64,000 nucleotides of DNA from Roseiarcus sp963749715 (GTDB lineage Bacteria > Pseudomonadota > Alphaproteobacteria > Rhizobiales > Beijerinckiaceae), in NCBI GenBank assembly GCA_963749715.1, contig CAVVNR010000008.1:558001-622000 (forward strand), given 5' to 3'. Of this stretch, positions 62,476 to 64,000 are shown in pieces. The notes beneath the pieces were generated by a model that worked only from the letters and a program-made list of their open reading frames with translations, was not told the origin of the DNA and made no database searches. How positions within the stretch are numbered: the first letter of the stretch is position 1; the number at the start of each line of letters is the position of its first letter. A program made the position numbers and the translations under genes.

Positions 62476-63450
62476 ATGACTCAAGACCTCCCGGCGGGCG
62501 AGGTCCTGCGCGCGCCCAAGCGCAGCGAGCGCCTGCGGCAGCGCGCGGCCTGGATGTATTTCGTCGAGGAAATGACGCAGAGCGCGATCGCCGAAGCGCT
62601 CGGCGTCGGCCGGGTGACGGTGGTCAGAATGCTGGCGGAGGCGAAGGCGCTCGGCGAGGTCAGGATCGCGCTCTCGCGCGGCGACGCCGAGCTCGGCGGA
62701 CTGGAAGCGGCTCTATGCAAGCTTCACGGATTCTCCGAGGCGATCGTTGCGCCGCTATCGGCCGCGACCGCCGACCCGACCGCGCCGATCGGCGCGGCGC
62801 TTGGCGATTACGTCTCGGCGCTCTTGCGCAACGACATGAAGATCGGCCTCGGCTGGGGCCGCACGCTCAACCGTTCGCTCGAATATTTGCGCGAGCGGTC
62901 GCTGCGCGGGCTCAATGTCGTATCGCTGGTCGGCGGCGTCACCCACTTCGTGCACGACAATCCGGCCGAGTTTCCCTCGGCCTTCGCCCGCGCCTTCCAG
63001 GCTGGTTGCTACCTCATCCCCTCTCCCGCAGTCGTCGACAGCCCGGCGACCAAGAGGGCCTTGATCGAGCGTTGCGGGCTCAAGTCCGTCTATGATTTTG
63101 CCCAGGCGCTCGATGCTGTGGTGGTGAGCGTCGGGTCGCTCGGACCCGAAGCGGCGATCGCGCGCTTTGCCCTCATTGGCGAAGCCGACCGCAAGACGCT
63201 CAGCGAATATGGCGGCGTCGGCGAAATGCTGTGCAACGTCTTCGACCGCGAGGGTCGGATCGTCGACCACCCCCTGAACCAGCGGGTGATGTCGGTTCCG
63301 CTCGAGGCCGTGCGCGCCGCCCCGATCCGGGTGCTCGCCGCCGGCGGCGCCCACAAGCTCGCGGCGATCGCCGGGGCGATCAAGCTCTTGAAGCCGACCG
63401 CGCTCGTGACCGATGCGGCGACCGCGCGAAGGCTGACGGACCAGGCGTAG
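62476..63450 (+). CDS. SorC/DeoR-type sugar-binding transcriptional regulator
   Basis: A 324-residue regulator with an N-terminal helix-turn-helix (about residues 22-60, TQSAIAEALGVGRVTVVRML) and a C-terminal phosphosugar-binding SorC domain. The latter has KIGLGWGRTLNRSLEYL, VVSLVGGVTHF, VVSVGSLGPEAAIARF and a terminal AAGGAHKLAAIAGAIK. Such proteins sense a sugar phosphate and repress or activate polyol/sugar operons. The target is unknown; the next gene, on the opposite strand, is an alpha/beta hydrolase related to acetoin dehydrogenase E2. Confidence 0.9.
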   Translation: MTQDLPAGEVLRAPKRSERLRQRAAWMYFVEEMTQSAIAEALGVGRVTVVRMLAEAKALGEVRIALSRGDAELGGLEAALCKLHGFSEAIVAPLSAATADPTAPIGAALGDYVSALLRNDMKIGLGWGRTLNRSLEYLRERSLRGLNVVSLVGGVTHFVHDNPAEFPSAFARAFQAGCYLIPSPAVVDSPATKRALIERCGLKSVYDFAQALDAVVVSVGSLGPEAAIARFALIGEADRKTLSEYGGVGEMLCNVFDREGRIVDHPLNQRVMSVPLEAVRAAPIRVLAAGGAHKLAAIAGAIKLLKPTALVTDAATARRLTDQA

Positions 63451-63479
63451 GACGCGCCTTCCGGACGCCGTATCGTCGC

Positions 63480-64000
63480 TCAGGCGGCGGAGCTGGCCCC
63501 GGCCAGCTCTTCGATCAGCGTTGCAACCTCGCGGCGCGCTTCCAGATGCGGCATGTGGCCGACGCGTGGGAAGCGGTGCAGCGCAATGAGGCCGCTCAAG
63601 CCCTCCGCATGATGGGGAGGCGTGATGCAATCCTCGAGCCCGAAGACGATCTTGGTCGGCGCCTTGGGCGCTGCGAGAAGGCCGCGGACGTCGAGGGTCT
63701 GTCGGCCGCCGGCGAGAATGGCCTGGGCGAGCCGCCGCTGCTCCGTGACCAGCGGCCGCTCCTGACGCTGGCGCAGCGTCGTCCTGGCGAGCGCAGATCC
63801 AAGCGCCGCAGGGTCGACGACCAGCATGCGCAGCCAGGGCGTGAGGCTCGCCTCGGCGTCGGCCTGCAGAAAGCCGTCGAAGAACGCCGCGTTGGTCTCC
63901 TCGCCGAGCCCGGCCGGCGCGATCAGCATCAGCGACAGCGCCTTGACGTCCGGCTTGTGCGCAAGGGCGACGGCGACGGCGCCGCCAAGCGAATGGCCGA
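63480..64000 (-). CDS. Alpha/beta hydrolase domain protein, AcoC-like (partial, N-terminus beyond window)
   Basis: The minus-strand frame enters from the window edge with GHSLGGAVAVALAHKPDVKA, the nucleophile elbow, then LMLIAPAGLGEETNAAFFDG. IVFGLEDCITPPHH supplies the acid loop and FPRVGHMPHLEARREVATL the catalytic histidine. The APAGLG/FxDGF pattern is that of the C-terminal hydrolase domain of acetoin dehydrogenase E2 (AcoC) and close relatives. The lipoyl domain, if present, lies outside the window. It ends at a TGA at 63480, convergent with the SorC regulator. Confidence 0.85.
   Translation of the reverse strand, partial: GHSLGGAVAVALAHKPDVKALSLMLIAPAGLGEETNAAFFDGFLQADAEASLTPWLRMLVVDPAALGSALARTTLRQRQERPLVTEQRRLAQAILAGGRQTLDVRGLLAAPKAPTKIVFGLEDCITPPHHAEGLSGLIALHRFPRVGHMPHLEARREVATLIEELAGASSAA

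Noticed and set aside
1..64000. CRISPR arrays, tRNA or rRNA genes, prophage modules
   Set aside because: No regularly spaced direct repeats, cloverleaf-like blocks, rRNA-like sequence, integrase or phage structural genes were seen on either strand.

Overview
The window is a GC-rich chromosomal segment of an alphaproteobacterium, most likely a member of the Hyphomicrobiales (Rhizobiales). The support is gene content and order: a lipid A block (lpxK, waaA, a DUF374 acyltransferase, DUF4170, cysQ-like), a fused ispDF, a DUF192/two-domain cold-shock pair, a 131-residue RpoZ, a phosphatidylcholine synthase relic and a TRAP transporter operon. No rRNA, tRNA, CRISPR array, prophage or complete insertion sequence was recognised. 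The species cannot be named from sequence alone.

Layout. 1-10.5 kb: the 3' part of a KirBac-type potassium channel, a glutathione transferase, ispDF, a GMC-oxidoreductase relic, the lipid A operon on the minus strand, a small lipoprotein, an SGNH hydrolase and a frameshifted B12-binding radical SAM gene. 10.5-21.3 kb: a poly-isoleucine protein, a methyltransferase, a dctPQM TRAP operon, a frameshifted 2OG-Fe(II) oxygenase, a kdgK-like/LysE/TerC run, a Flp pilin and an isomerase-SDR pair. 21.6-32.9 kb: a fused alkylglycerol-monooxygenase-like/lysoplasmalogenase protein, a divergent NRAMP transporter, a slipin, a MITE-like palindromic element, an amidohydrolase, an aldo-keto reductase, ClpS, a Rieske oxygenase and an MFS exporter. 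32.9-38.3 kb: an accessory stretch with a nitrobindin-like protein, an AT-richer membrane protein, two near-identical CRP-like operators and a repeat-built beta-helix exoprotein. 38.3-43 kb: class II aldolase, rlmE, ppx/gppA, DUF192, cold shock and rpoZ. 43.2-47.9 kb: five consecutive genes, all broken by frameshifts. 48.2-64 kb: ClC channel, AbrB-type membrane protein, an SGNH-like protein, guaB, Uma2, an SDR, a GST, guaC, rlmN, hflKC, TerC, a SorC regulator and the start of an alpha/beta hydrolase at the window edge.

How the genes work together. The lipid A block supplies Kdo2-lipid A assembly and sulfur/nucleotide housekeeping. guaB and guaC sit 2 kb apart and set the IMP/GMP balance. hflKC form the membrane collar of FtsH. 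Membrane lipid chemistry recurs, with ether-lipid cleavage by the fused enzyme and choline-lipid synthesis by the pcs relic.

The two features that most deserve attention are the 576-residue fusion of the two ether-lipid-cleaving enzyme families and the density of single-base frameshifts, concentrated at 43.2-47.9 kb. The latter reflects either a poorly polished assembly or recent decay. A class III cyclase relic and two TGTGA-N6-TCACA sites hint at a cAMP-CRP circuit.
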